Shown: piece after piece, positions 35,597 through 45,668 of the stretch
How the letters are laid out: every line of letters starts with the position of its first letter
Numbering within the stretch: the stretch's first letter is position 1
Assembly: GCF_000526215.1 (NCBI RefSeq)
Contig: NZ_JAFQ01000004.1
Location: 2,604,001-2,668,000, forward strand
Length of the DNA stretch: 64,000 bases
From: Nocardia sp. BMG51109
Lineage (GTDB): Bacteria > Actinomycetota > Actinomycetes > Mycobacteriales > Mycobacteriaceae
Direction of reading: 5' to 3'
Notes under the pieces: model-generated
Told to the model about the DNA's origin: nothing
The model's input: the letters and a program-made list of their open reading frames with translations, nothing else
Database searches by the model: none
Translations under genes and position numbers: made by a program

Positions 35597-35837
35597 GCCC
35601 GCACGATACCCCTGGCCACGGCCGCGCGTCCGGAACTTCGGCGCGGCCGAACGCTCCGCGTCCACCCGGTTTCACGCGGGCGTCCGGCCCGTCGTGCTGA
35701 TGCCGGACGTGGTGTCGGCGCTCGGTGCGGGAGATGTCGGCTGATCGCGGCGGTGCGGTCTCCGTGTAGCTCGCGCCGCTCGGGGTACGACGAATCTGTC
35801 GTCCAGGTACGGCGAAGCTGTCGAAAGGCGGTGCGAG

Positions 35838-35891
35838 ATGAGTCGAGGCAATGAGATGAGTCGAGGCGATCAGATGAGTCGAGGCGATGGC
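35838..35891. repeat. Three tandem 18-bp units, each carrying a start codon
   Basis: Units ATGAGTCGAGGCAATGAG, ATGAGTCGAGGCGATCAG and ATGAGTCGAGGCGATGGC occupy 35838-35855, 35856-35873 and 35874-35891. Each begins with an in-frame ATG of the HhH protein gene, so unit number changes the number of start codons and the N-terminus without breaking the frame. Confidence 0.9.
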
Positions 35892-36533
35892 GACAATGGC
35901 GACGTCGTGCGTGCGCTGCTCGAACGCGCGGGGACCAGCTATGCCTCCGAGGCCGGGATCAAGCTGGCGGATCAGCCCGCCCCGCTGTTCCAGTTGCTCA
36001 TGCTGGCCAAGCTGCTGAGCACGCGGATCTCGGCGGAGATCGCGGTGGCGGCGGCGAAGGAGTTGATCCGCTCCGGCTACACCACTCCGCGCAAGGTCGC
36101 CGATGCCGACTGGCAGGAGCTGGTCGATGCTCTCGGCCGCGCCCACTACAAGCGCTACGACGAGTCCACGGCCACCCGGCTCGGCGTCAACGCGTCGCTG
36201 CTGCTGGACAAATACCACGGCGACCTGCGCAAGCTGGCCGAGGAAGCCGATCACGATCCGAGCCGCCTCGCCGAACTGCTGAAACAGTTCAACGGCATCG
36301 GCCCGGTCGGCGCCGACATCTTCCTGCGGGAGGTCCAGGACGTCTGGACCTGGGTGCGCCCGCACTTCGACGAGCGCGCCCGTAAGGGCGCCGAGAAGCT
36401 GCACCTGCCCACCGACCCGAAGGCTCTCGATCGCCTCGGCTCCCGAGGCCACGACGCCGAGCTGGCCGCGGCCCTGGTGCGGATCAGCCTCGACCCGGAC
36501 CTGGCCGACGAGGTCGCCGCGGCCACGCACTGA
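35838..36533 (+). CDS. HhH-GPD-like (endonuclease III-fold) protein
   Basis: A 231-residue all-helical protein resembling the endonuclease III/HhH-GPD fold. It contains PLFQLLMLAKLLSTRISAEI and a helix-hairpin-helix LLKQFNGIGPVGADIFLRE near residues 145-165. In classical enzymes a catalytic Lys follows the hairpin glycine; here the position is Pro-Val, and no Cys cluster for a 4Fe-4S centre is present, so glycosylase activity is doubtful. It may bind DNA without base excision. The N-terminus consists of three tandem MSRG(N/D)x units encoded by an 18-bp repeat, each with its own ATG, so the true start could be at 35838, 35856 or 35874. Confidence 0.75.
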   Translation: MSRGNEMSRGDQMSRGDGDNGDVVRALLERAGTSYASEAGIKLADQPAPLFQLLMLAKLLSTRISAEIAVAAAKELIRSGYTTPRKVADADWQELVDALGRAHYKRYDESTATRLGVNASLLLDKYHGDLRKLAEEADHDPSRLAELLKQFNGIGPVGADIFLREVQDVWTWVRPHFDERARKGAEKLHLPTDPKALDRLGSRGHDAELAAALVRISLDPDLADEVAAATH

Positions 36534-36741
36534 GCCGTCGATGCGGACCGGGCTGCCGACAGGACTGTGGCCCGGTACGCGGGGCGGCCGCCGAACGCGT
36601 CGGTGCCGCCTCGATGACCAGTGGCGCGGTGGTCGTCGGCGGGGTATGTCACGGCCGCTGATCCGGGACGCGGCCGGTGGCCTGGCGCGGCTGTGCGACA
36701 CGGCGTGATCCGCTGTGCGCTGCGCGTATTACTATCCGGGT

Positions 36742-37818
36742 GTGGTGTCGAAATCGTCCGGATCGTCGGGGTACTCGGCGGGACGAATTCGAGCCCGCGA
36801 TGTCGACCGGGTGAATACGCGTGCCCGGCTGGATATCGCCTATGAGGAGGGTCAGCTCGGCGCCGACGAGTATCACGATCGGTCCGGCCGCGCCGCGGCC
36901 GCGGAGACGCTGGCGCAGTTGCATTCCCTGGTGGCCGACCTGCAAGCGTCGCCGGGGTCCGCCGATCTCGGGCTGCCGCGGCCGGAGTCGCTCCGGACCC
37001 GGCACCGCGGTGAGTATCCGGCCGGGGTCCGGGCCCGGGACGAGGACCGCGCGGCCGCGTGCGTGATCCTGGACGCCGCGCTCGGCGACGGTCAGCTGTC
37101 CGTGGACGACCATCGCACCCTGACCGAATTGGCCGGGGCGGCAAAGACTCTGGGCGATCTGGCCGACCTGACCGGCGACCTGCAACGTCCGGTCGGCGCG
37201 CCCGCCGAACCGCGGCGTCCGCGGTCGCGGCGGGGCTGGTTCGCGGCCGGTGCGGCCGTGGTTGTGGTGTGCGCCGCGGTCGCGGGCTTCTCGGCAACGC
37301 ATCGATCGGCGGCCACGCCGGACGTCGCGCTCGGCGCGGAGCCCGCGCAGGTCCAGCCGCTGGTGGTGCCGATGCCCGAACTCACCACCGCCGACGGCTT
37401 CGCGCTGGTCCGGGAGCGGTACCGGGCGAAGTTCGGCGGCACCGTCGTCGACGAACTGACCCTGTTCCCGGGTTACGCCCTGGTGGAGGCGGCCCCGGCG
37501 GGTCAGCCGAATCGGGTGGTCCGCTGGGACTACCGGGGTGGTTTCATGCCGAGCGGCGATCCGACCACGCGCCCGGTCGGCACCGCGACCTTCGACCTCG
37601 CCGCGGTGGACCCGGCGGTGCTCGGCAGGCTGCTGGCCGAGGCGCCGGGGCTGCTGCGGGTCGAGGGCGGCGCGGTATCGCACGTGAGTTTCGAGACCGA
37701 CACCATTTCGCACGCCCCGCAGATCTCCATTTATGCCGGCAACAGCTTCGACGAGAGCGGCTACCTGGAGACCACCCCGGCCGGCGACATGGTGCGGGTT
37801 TCCCCGTTCGGCGGATAG
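36742..37818 (+). CDS. Membrane protein with two DUF1707 domains
   Basis: A protein of about 358 residues. Two DUF1707 (SHOCT-like) motifs lie near the start: RARDVDRVNTRARLDIAYEE with DEYHDRSG, and RARDEDRAAACVILDAALGD with DDHRTLTE. A basic stretch and one membrane segment (GWFAAGAAVVVVCAAVAGFS) follow, then an outer domain of about 150 residues. DUF1707 occurs in actinobacterial membrane proteins of unknown role. GTG at 36742 or 36745 is the likely start; TATTACTATCC lies just upstream, which would suit a leaderless transcript. The outer domain (VVDELTLFPGYALVEA) is homologous to that of the next gene (MVDELTLHPEHASFER), so they are tandem paralogues. Confidence 0.82.
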   Translation: MVSKSSGSSGYSAGRIRARDVDRVNTRARLDIAYEEGQLGADEYHDRSGRAAAAETLAQLHSLVADLQASPGSADLGLPRPESLRTRHRGEYPAGVRARDEDRAAACVILDAALGDGQLSVDDHRTLTELAGAAKTLGDLADLTGDLQRPVGAPAEPRRPRSRRGWFAAGAAVVVVCAAVAGFSATHRSAATPDVALGAEPAQVQPLVVPMPELTTADGFALVRERYRAKFGGTVVDELTLFPGYALVEAAPAGQPNRVVRWDYRGGFMPSGDPTTRPVGTATFDLAAVDPAVLGRLLAEAPGLLRVEGGAVSHVSFETDTISHAPQISIYAGNSFDESGYLETTPAGDMVRVSPFGG

Positions 37819-37895
37819 CCGGCGACAGTGAGTAGGTATCCGAGTGAATCATCCGGACGGCACGCCCAGGCGTCGGATCGCGGCGAGGTGACGCC

Positions 37896-38675
37896 GTGAG
37901 CCCGGCGCGCAACAGCGGCCTGCGGGTGCGGGACGCGGACCGGGTGGACGCCTGCGCCCTCCTCGATACCGCCCGCGACGACGGCCAGCTCACGGCGGAC
38001 GAGCACGGCGAGCGAACGGCCGCGGCGTTGCGCGCCAAGACCTTCGGCGATCTCGATGCGCTGGTAGCCGACCTGCAGATCCCCCGCAACCTGGTCCGGA
38101 GCGCGGTGGTGAACCCGCGGCGGCGGCAGCGGTCGCGCCGGTGGGTGCTCGCCGGCGCCGCCGTGGCCGCCGCGGCGGCGGTCGGCGCGCTGGCCGGGGT
38201 GGTGGCCACCGATCGGCCCGGATCATCCGGCTCGGATCTGCCCGACCTGACCACGGCGCGCGGCATCGAGACGTTCCTCGCCGACTACCGCGCGCACTTC
38301 GGTGACCTGATGGTCGACGAACTGACCCTGCATCCGGAGCACGCCTCGTTCGAACGCGCGGCCGAGGGTGGCACCGGACGTTTCTCCTACCGTGGGGAAT
38401 TCGCCGACTCGTCGGTGACCGACCGCGATCCGGACGTGCGGCCCTTCGATCTCGGCGCGATCGACGTGCCCCTGCTGGCGCGTTATCTGGCCGGTGCGCC
38501 GCAGACCGTCGGCGCCCCGGGCGGCGCCGTCACCTACCTCATCGTCCAGCGCTCGACGGACCTGCCCGACGAGGGTCCGGTGCTGTCGATCTACACCAAG
38601 GGCGCGGCCGGAAGCGGATATATGACGATCAGCCCGTCCGGTGAGCCGCTGAGCGTCTACCGCGCGAGTCGCTGA
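37896..38675 (+). CDS. Membrane protein with DUF1707 domain
   Basis: A 259-residue protein with one DUF1707 motif (RVRDADRVDACALLDTARDD, then ADEHGERTAAAL), a basic stretch, a membrane segment (VLAGAAVAAAAAVGALAGVV) and an extracytoplasmic domain homologous to that of the preceding gene. It has one DUF1707 unit where the neighbour has two. The GTG at 37896 follows GAGGTG, 77 bases after the previous stop, so they may form an operon. The function is unknown; the placement just upstream of the dnaK operon may be incidental. Confidence 0.82.
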   Translation: MSPARNSGLRVRDADRVDACALLDTARDDGQLTADEHGERTAAALRAKTFGDLDALVADLQIPRNLVRSAVVNPRRRQRSRRWVLAGAAVAAAAAVGALAGVVATDRPGSSGSDLPDLTTARGIETFLADYRAHFGDLMVDELTLHPEHASFERAAEGGTGRFSYRGEFADSSVTDRDPDVRPFDLGAIDVPLLARYLAGAPQTVGAPGGAVTYLIVQRSTDLPDEGPVLSIYTKGAAGSGYMTISPSGEPLSVYRASR

Positions 38676-38772
38676 GCCGGTCCCGGACCGGTCGAGTGGG
38701 ACGGCCTTCGAAGAAACTTCACCGGCCGGGAATGGATGACGCGCGCCGCTCGTTGTCCGGATCAAGGCAGTG

Positions 38773-38793
38773 GTTGAGCGTGGCAGACTCAAG
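38773..38793. promoter_or_regulatory. HAIR operator upstream of dnaK
   Basis: GTTGAGC-N7-ACTCAAG matches the HspR-associated inverted repeat (consensus CTTGAGT-N7-ACTCAAG) in 12 of 14 arm positions. A TTGACT box follows at about 38801. HspR, encoded by the last gene of this operon, represses dnaK through such sites in Streptomyces and Mycobacterium. Confidence 0.8.
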
Positions 38794-38827
38794 TTCGAGG
38801 TTGACTCGACTGTGGTCGACAGGCAGG

Positions 38828-38848
38828 ATTGAGCCGACCACGCTCAGC
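38828..38848. promoter_or_regulatory. Second HAIR-like inverted repeat upstream of dnaK
   Basis: ATTGAGC-N7-GCTCAGC has the same 7-7-7 spacing with weaker arms (core TTGAGC/GCTCA). It lies 35 bases after the first site, and both sit in the gene-free interval 38676-39039. HspR is known to use multiple HAIR copies at some promoters, so this may be a secondary site. Confidence 0.5.
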
Positions 38849-38957
38849 GTTGCTGGGACCGTGCTCCGTGCGGTGTTGGGGCCAGGTCCCTGCGGCCCGG
38901 CGAAGAGATCGCCACCGCGGCAGGTTCGCCTGCACACCCACACAGGACATCAACACA

Positions 38958-39017
38958 GGTAGGAGCGGTCAAGCCGAAGGCGGCAGCCTGCGCGACCGCG
39001 TAGGAACCGCTCCTACC
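38958..39017 (+). promoter_or_regulatory. Long stem-loop just before the dnaK ribosome binding site
   Basis: GGTAGGAGCGGT (38958-38969) and ACCGCTCCTACC (39006-39017) pair perfectly over 12 bp, enclosing 36 bases that contain a smaller GCCG-AAGG-CGGC hairpin. The structure ends 10 bases before AGGAGG (39028-39033), the ribosome binding site of dnaK. It could be a 5'-UTR regulatory or stabilising element. Confidence 0.6.
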
Positions 39018-39039
39018 GAATGAGTACAGGAGGAACACA

Positions 39040-40903
<1,864 letters not shown>

Positions 40904-40907
<4 letters not shown>

Positions 40908-41578
40908 CGGACAACCCGGAACAGGAGCCGATCACCATCGTGGACAGGCGAAAGGTCGATCCGTCGGATTACGAGGGTCGTGCCGCGGGCTCGTTCGAGG
41001 GTGACGCGGCCGGCTCCGCTCCGCAGGGCGAGGCCGCGGCCGAAGGCGCCGCGGCCCCCGCCGCCGGAGCCCAGGCCGGCAACGGCGAGGCCCTCGCCGA
41101 CACGATCGGCGCGGAACTGGCCGAGCGCACCGCGGATCTGCAGCGGCTGACCGCCGAGTACGCCAACTACCGGCGCCGCGTCGAGCGCGACCGGAAGACG
41201 GCGACCGATTCGGCGAAGGCCGCGGTGGTCACCGAACTGCTCGGCGTGCTCGACGATCTCGACCGGGCCCGCGCGCACGGCGATCTGGAGTCCGGACCAC
41301 TGAAGTCGGTGGCGGACAAGCTCGTCGACGCGCTGACCAAGCAGGGTCTCGAGGAGTTCGGCACGGAGGGCGAGCCCTTCGACCCGACGCTGCACGAGGC
41401 CGTGCAGCACGAGGGCGAGGGCCACAACCCGGTGATCGGCGTGGTGATGCGCAAGGGTTACCGCTTCGGTGATCGAATCCTGCGGCATGCGCTCGTGGGA
41501 GTCACCGACGGGGTGGCAGATCTGGTGGACTCACCGGATGCGGCGAACGCTGGCAACGATGCCGACGGGATCGCGTAA
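40904..41578 (+). CDS. grpE: Nucleotide exchange factor GrpE
   Basis: A 224-residue GrpE, which releases ADP from DnaK. The conserved coiled-coil and beta-wing region runs from about residue 75: [68 protein letters not shown] and [21 protein letters not shown]. The first 65 residues are an acidic, Ala/Glu-rich disordered extension, as usual in actinobacteria. GTG at 40904 overlaps the dnaK stop (GTGA), giving translational coupling. The next gene, dnaJ, is 213 bases away, across a tandem 75-bp repeat. Confidence 0.97.
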
Positions 41579-41584
41579 CACTCA

Positions 41585-41734
41585 CCAGCCTGAGCGGCCG
41601 GGGCCCGCAGGTGGCAGCTTGCGTTGCCACGCAGGCCCCCCGCTCAGGCGACATCGGATCCAGCCTGGGCGGTCGGGACCCGGAGGCGGCAGCTTGCGTT
41701 ACCACGTAGGGCCCCCGCTCAGGCGACATCGGAT
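41585..41734. repeat. Tandem duplication of a 75-bp hairpin element between grpE and dnaJ
   Basis: Two 75-bp units, 41585-41659 and 41660-41734, are identical at 67 of 75 positions. Each can fold: CCTGRGCGG at the start pairs with CCGCTCAGG near the end, and the centre has GGCAGC-TTGCGTT-type pairing. In the outer stem of unit 2 the change gives a G-U pair, so folding is kept. It lies within the operon, 58 bases before the dnaJ start. Confidence 0.85.
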
Positions 41735-41791
41735 GGAGCCGGCTCCGGCGCACACCGGGCCGGCCGACAACAGGAAAGGAGGAGATGCCCG

Positions 41792-42967
41792 GTGAATCGG
41801 GAGTGGCTGGAAAAGGACTTCTACAAAGAGCTGGGTATTTCCTCCAGCGCCACCCAGGACGAGGTCAAGAAGGCCTACCGCAAGCTGGCCCGCGATCTGC
41901 ACCCGGACAAGAATCCGGGGGATGCCAAGGCCGAGGAGCGGTTCAAGGCGGTCAGCGAGGCACACACCGTGCTGGCCGATCCGGAGAAGCGCAAGGAGTA
42001 CGACGAGGCCCGGCGGCTGTTCGCCAGCGGCGGCGGTTTCGGCCGCGGCGGATTCTCGCCCGGTGGCGGATACGGGCAGGGCGGCGGCTTCAACGAGTTC
42101 AACCTGGGCGACATCTTCGGCGGCGCGTCGGCCGCGGGCGGCGCCGGCCTGGGTGACCTGCTGGGCGATCTGTTCAACCGCGGTGCCGGTGGCCAGCGGG
42201 CCTCGACCCGGCCGCGGCGCGGCAGCGATGTGGAGACCGAGACGACCCTCGGCTTCCGCGAGGCCGCGCAGGGCGTCACGGTTCCGCTGCGGATGACCAG
42301 CCCGTCGCCGTGCACGACCTGTCACGGCAGCGGCGCCAAGCCGGGCACCAGCCCGCGAGTCTGCCCGCACTGCAACGGAACCGGCGTGATCAGCCGCAAC
42401 CAGGGTGCCTTCGGATTCAGCGAGCCGTGCGACGACTGCCGCGGCACGGGGTCGATCATCGACGATCCGTGCACCGACTGCCGCGGCAGCGGGATCCAGA
42501 ACCGGACCCGGACCATCACCGTGCGGATTCCGCCGGGCGTCCGGGACGGTCAGCGGATTCGCCTGGCCGGTCAGGGCGAGGCGGGCCTGCGCGGCGCCCC
42601 GGCGGGCGACCTGTACGTGACCGTGCAGGTCAGCCAGGACAAGGTCTTCGGCCGCAACGGCGACGACCTGACCCTGGTGCTGCCGGTCAGCTACGCCGAG
42701 TTGGTGCTGGGCACAACGGTTTCGGTGCCCACGCTGACGGGCCGGGTCGGGGTGAAGGTCCCGCCGGGCACGGCCGACGGGCGTACCCTGCGGGTGCGTG
42801 GCCGCGGCGTCCCCAAGCGCGGCGGCGGTGCCGGTGACCTGCTCGTCACGGTGAAGGTCGCGGTGCCGCAGAAGCTGGACGAGAATGCGTCCGAGGCGCT
42901 GCGGGGCTACGCCGAGGCGGAGAAGGTCAGCGGGTTCGACCCGCGTGCCGGATGGGCAGGTGCGTGA
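41792..42967 (+). CDS. dnaJ: Chaperone DnaJ
   Basis: A 391-residue DnaJ of the DnaJ1 type, which delivers substrates to DnaK and stimulates its ATPase. The J domain (residues 1-75) includes [20 protein letters not shown] and the HPD motif in DLHPDKNP. A Gly/Phe-rich region ([16 protein letters not shown]) follows, then four zinc-binding repeats: [24 protein letters not shown] and CTDCRGSG. The C-terminal substrate-binding domains complete it. GTG at 41792 is preceded by AAAGGAGGA. Its TGA overlaps the ATG of hspR. Confidence 0.97.
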   Translation: MNREWLEKDFYKELGISSSATQDEVKKAYRKLARDLHPDKNPGDAKAEERFKAVSEAHTVLADPEKRKEYDEARRLFASGGGFGRGGFSPGGGYGQGGGFNEFNLGDIFGGASAAGGAGLGDLLGDLFNRGAGGQRASTRPRRGSDVETETTLGFREAAQGVTVPLRMTSPSPCTTCHGSGAKPGTSPRVCPHCNGTGVISRNQGAFGFSEPCDDCRGTGSIIDDPCTDCRGSGIQNRTRTITVRIPPGVRDGQRIRLAGQGEAGLRGAPAGDLYVTVQVSQDKVFGRNGDDLTLVLPVSYAELVLGTTVSVPTLTGRVGVKVPPGTADGRTLRVRGRGVPKRGGGAGDLLVTVKVAVPQKLDENASEALRGYAEAEKVSGFDPRAGWAGA

Positions 42968-43386
42968 TGAACGGCGATCCGAAGAATGCCGATGTTTCGG
43001 CGGCCCACGGCCCTACCCAGCGCGCCGAGTTCTTCATGATCTCGGTGGCGGCCGAACTGGCCGGTATGCATGCGCAGACCCTGCGCACATACGACCGGTT
43101 GGGTCTGGTCACCCCGCAACGCACCTCGGGCGGCGGCCGGCGCTACTCGACCCGGGACGTGGAGCTGCTGCGCGAGGTGCAGCGGCTGTCCCAGGACGAG
43201 GGCGTCAACCTGGCCGGCATCAAGCGGATCATCGAACTCACCAATCAGGTCGAGGCGCTACAGGAGCGGGTTCGCGAGCTGTCGGCGGAGGTGGAGCGGC
43301 TGCGCGCCGGCTACCGGCCGGAACTCACGCCCCCGCAACGCAGTACCGCGCTGGTGGTGTGGCAACCGCGCAACAAGCGCAGGTAG
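42967..43386 (+). CDS. hspR: Heat shock repressor HspR
   Basis: A 139-residue MerR-family repressor. The DNA-binding domain is FMISVAAELAGMHAQTLRTY followed by DRLGLVTPQRTSGGGRRYS, then a helical dimerisation part (QEGVNLAGIKRI-like and QVEALQERVRELSAEVERLR). It binds HAIR palindromes together with DnaK as co-repressor in Streptomyces and Mycobacterium. Sites matching HAIR lie upstream of dnaK (38773-38793) and of clpB (46817-46837). ATG 42967 overlaps the dnaJ stop by one base. A strong intrinsic terminator follows at 43444. Confidence 0.96.
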   Translation: MNGDPKNADVSAAHGPTQRAEFFMISVAAELAGMHAQTLRTYDRLGLVTPQRTSGGGRRYSTRDVELLREVQRLSQDEGVNLAGIKRIIELTNQVEALQERVRELSAEVERLRAGYRPELTPPQRSTALVVWQPRNKRR

Positions 43387-43443
43387 GTGCCGAATCCGAT
43401 CCGGTAGAGCACCGGTCCGGTAGAATACCGATCTGTAGAGCAG

Positions 43444-43471
43444 CGCCCTCGGGGAAGCCCGGGGGCGTTTT
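43444..43471 (+). terminator. Intrinsic terminator of the dnaK operon
   Basis: CGCCCTCGGG (43444-43453) pairs with CCCGGGGGCG (43458-43467), one pair being G-U, around GAAG, followed by TTTTCT. It is 57 bases after the hspR stop and before the convergent reductase gene. Confidence 0.9.
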
Positions 43472-43492
43472 CTCGTCGGGGGAGTCCGGGAG

Positions 43493-44278
43493 TCAGATCC
43501 CTTCGTAGCGAATGACTTCCGCGGGCGTGCCGGTTTGGATCAACCGGTCCACCGTCGCCACGGTCATGGCCGGCGACCCGCACACCAGGACCTGATGGTC
43601 GGGCAGCGGTCCCATATCGCCGACCACGTCGGCGAGCGTGCCCTCCAGCATCTCGTTCACGTCGAAACCGACGTCCACGCGGCAGCTCTCGTACCATTGG
43701 TCCGCCCAGCCCGGGTCGTCGGCGCTCTCCACCACCGGAACCACGGTGAGCCAGGGCAATTCGCCGGCCAGCAGGAACAGCATGTCCGAGGCGTACAGGT
43801 CGCGGGGGGAGCGGCCGCCGACGAACAGGTGGGTGCGCGGCGGTTCGGGGCGGTGGGACAGGTTCAGCAGCAGCGAGCGCAGCGGCGCCAGACCCGTTCC
43901 GCCGGCGATCATCACGACATCGGTGGCCCAGTCGTCGACGCTCAGCCAACCGGCCGGCGCGGTGATGCTCCACTGGTCGCCGGGGCGGGTGTCGGCCACG
44001 ATCGAGCCGCTGCACCAGCCGCCGGGGACCGTCCGCACATGGAATTCCAGCTTGCCGTCCAGCGAGGGCGGCAGCGCCGGCGACAACCGCCGCCGCAGCC
44101 CCGGATGCTGCGGCACCTGCACCTCCACCGACTGCCCGGCCGAGAACGGGACGTGCTCGCCGATCAGGCGGATCACCGCGATGTCGTGGCGCAGCCGGTG
44201 GTGGCCGACCACCGTGGACGTCCACTCCGTCGGGGTATCGAGCCGGATCTCTCCGGTCTCGTCCGGGCCGAGAGTCAC
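43493..44278 (-). CDS. Ferredoxin-reductase-like FAD/NAD oxidoreductase
   Basis: A 261-residue protein of the ferredoxin-NADP reductase fold. An FAD-binding barrel (PFSAGQSVEVQVPQ, RRRLSPALPP) is followed by an NAD-binding domain with IAGGTGLAPLRSLLL and LVCGSPAMT. It is homologous throughout to the reductase half of the flavohemoglobin encoded next to it, so it arose by partial duplication. There is no globin domain and no iron-sulfur cluster. It may reduce a separate partner or have lost activity. GTG at 44278 follows GAGGT. The flavohemoglobin gene ends 41 bases upstream on the same strand, so they are probably one operon. Confidence 0.85.
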   Translation of the reverse strand: MTLGPDETGEIRLDTPTEWTSTVVGHHRLRHDIAVIRLIGEHVPFSAGQSVEVQVPQHPGLRRRLSPALPPSLDGKLEFHVRTVPGGWCSGSIVADTRPGDQWSITAPAGWLSVDDWATDVVMIAGGTGLAPLRSLLLNLSHRPEPPRTHLFVGGRSPRDLYASDMLFLLAGELPWLTVVPVVESADDPGWADQWYESCRVDVGFDVNEMLEGTLADVVGDMGPLPDHQVLVCGSPAMTVATVDRLIQTGTPAEVIRYEGI

Positions 44279-44319
44279 TGCGCTACCTCTATCGTCCGAA
44301 GCTCGTTCACCTGCCGGTG

Positions 44320-45477
44320 CTAGACCGGATCCGACATGATCGCCCATTCGGGCGTGCCGATGGCGAGCAGGGCGCGTCGGGTGTCGGCGATCATCTTCGC
44401 CGATCCGGCGATCTGGATCTGCCGGTCCGCCCAGGCGCCCATGCTGGCGATCACGGCACCCAGATTACCGATCAGCCGCCGGTGCATGCCGAACGGCGGG
44501 TCGGCCGGCGGATACGGATGCCACCACGGGTTGGATTCGTTCTCGCACACCGGAACTACGGTCAGCCACGGATTGCTCAGCGACAGCTGCCACATGTTCT
44601 CCACGTCGTACAGGTCGCACGGGTAGCGGCCGCCGATGAAGAAGTGCACCCGCGGATTCGTGCCGCGCCGGCCCATCTCGATCAGCTGGGCGCGCAGCGG
44701 GGCGATTCCGGTGCCGGAGCCGATCATCAGCACATCGCGGCCCGAGTTGTGCTCGACGTGCAGGCCGCCCAGCGGCCCGGCGATCAGCCAGTTGTCCCCG
44801 ACCTTGGTCTCGTTGACGATCCCGGGACTCACCCAGCCGGTGCGGACCTTGCGGACGTGGAATTCGATCTCGCCGTACGGATTCGTCGGGATGGCCGGCG
44901 AGAGATAGCGCCACATCTTCGGGCGCTGCGGGATCGAGACCGGGACGTACTGGCCGGCCTGATAGGGGATCGGGCTCTCCGACTGCAGCCGCACGATGGC
45001 CAGATCGTCGAGGACGCGGCGGTGCCCGACCACCGTCGCCTCCCAATACGGTTGCGACTTGTCGGAATTGGCGCCGATGGCCATCGAGGCCGAGATCAGA
45101 ATGGCGATGTCGCGCCAGCCCTCCTCCAGTTGCCGGGACCAGCTGGGCCCGTCGTAGGTGCGGAACGCCGCGACCAGGGCGCGGCCGGCCAGGTCGTAAT
45201 GGGCCGCCTCGACACCGAACTTGCGATGGTCGCGGGCCAGCTGTTCGAGGAAACGCTGGGCCCGGTCCCAGTCCTCGAGGTGGTCGAGCACGAAGCCGAT
45301 GGCGGTCGTCAGCCGCTTGGCTTGCATATCCATCGTCGGGGGGAACAGTTCACGCAACCGGGGGTTCTCCGCGAACAGATGGCCATAGAACGCGCTGACC
45401 AACCGTTCGGGACCGGACGGGGCCTCGACCACCGACCGGAAGTTGGCGCGGACCAGCGCAGCCGTACGCGAATCCAC
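44320..45477 (-). CDS. Flavohemoglobin, mycobacterial (type II-like) form
   Basis: A 385-residue protein with an N-terminal globin domain (residues 1-135; proximal His in LARDHRKFGV) and a C-terminal FAD/NAD reductase domain (RYLSPAIPTN, GSGTGIAPLRAQL, QIAGSAKMI). Classical flavohemoglobins dioxygenate NO to nitrate. Mycobacterial type II proteins such as Rv0385 differ in heme and FAD sites and are reported to act with D-lactate rather than as efficient NO dioxygenases. GTG at 45477 follows AAGGAAG. It forms an operon with a reductase-only paralogue. In M. tuberculosis this gene is divergent from clpB; here an oxidoreductase gene lies between them. Confidence 0.9.
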   Translation of the reverse strand: MDSRTAALVRANFRSVVEAPSGPERLVSAFYGHLFAENPRLRELFPPTMDMQAKRLTTAIGFVLDHLEDWDRAQRFLEQLARDHRKFGVEAAHYDLAGRALVAAFRTYDGPSWSRQLEEGWRDIAILISASMAIGANSDKSQPYWEATVVGHRRVLDDLAIVRLQSESPIPYQAGQYVPVSIPQRPKMWRYLSPAIPTNPYGEIEFHVRKVRTGWVSPGIVNETKVGDNWLIAGPLGGLHVEHNSGRDVLMIGSGTGIAPLRAQLIEMGRRGTNPRVHFFIGGRYPCDLYDVENMWQLSLSNPWLTVVPVCENESNPWWHPYPPADPPFGMHRRLIGNLGAVIASMGAWADRQIQIAGSAKMIADTRRALLAIGTPEWAIMSDPV

Positions 45478-45668
45478 GACGTCGAGCTTCCTTTCTGCGA
45501 ATACCTGCCGGAACCGCCGGGAACCGGCGTTCCTACGCGGTCAAGTATCCCTCAAAAAGCCGTGGTCGCACGGTTATGGGTGGATTGCATTACCCACGGT
45601 TACAGGTGACGAAACTCGTAACAGTAGTGGTCCGGGCCGCGGAATCCGGCCGGTGGGGATCCGAATCG

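Noticed and set aside
41792..41800. Earlier in-frame start for dnaJ at 41624 within the 75-bp repeats
   Set aside because: The frame upstream of 41792 crosses the repeats and lacks J-domain sequence, while GTG 41792 has AAAGGAGGA in front.
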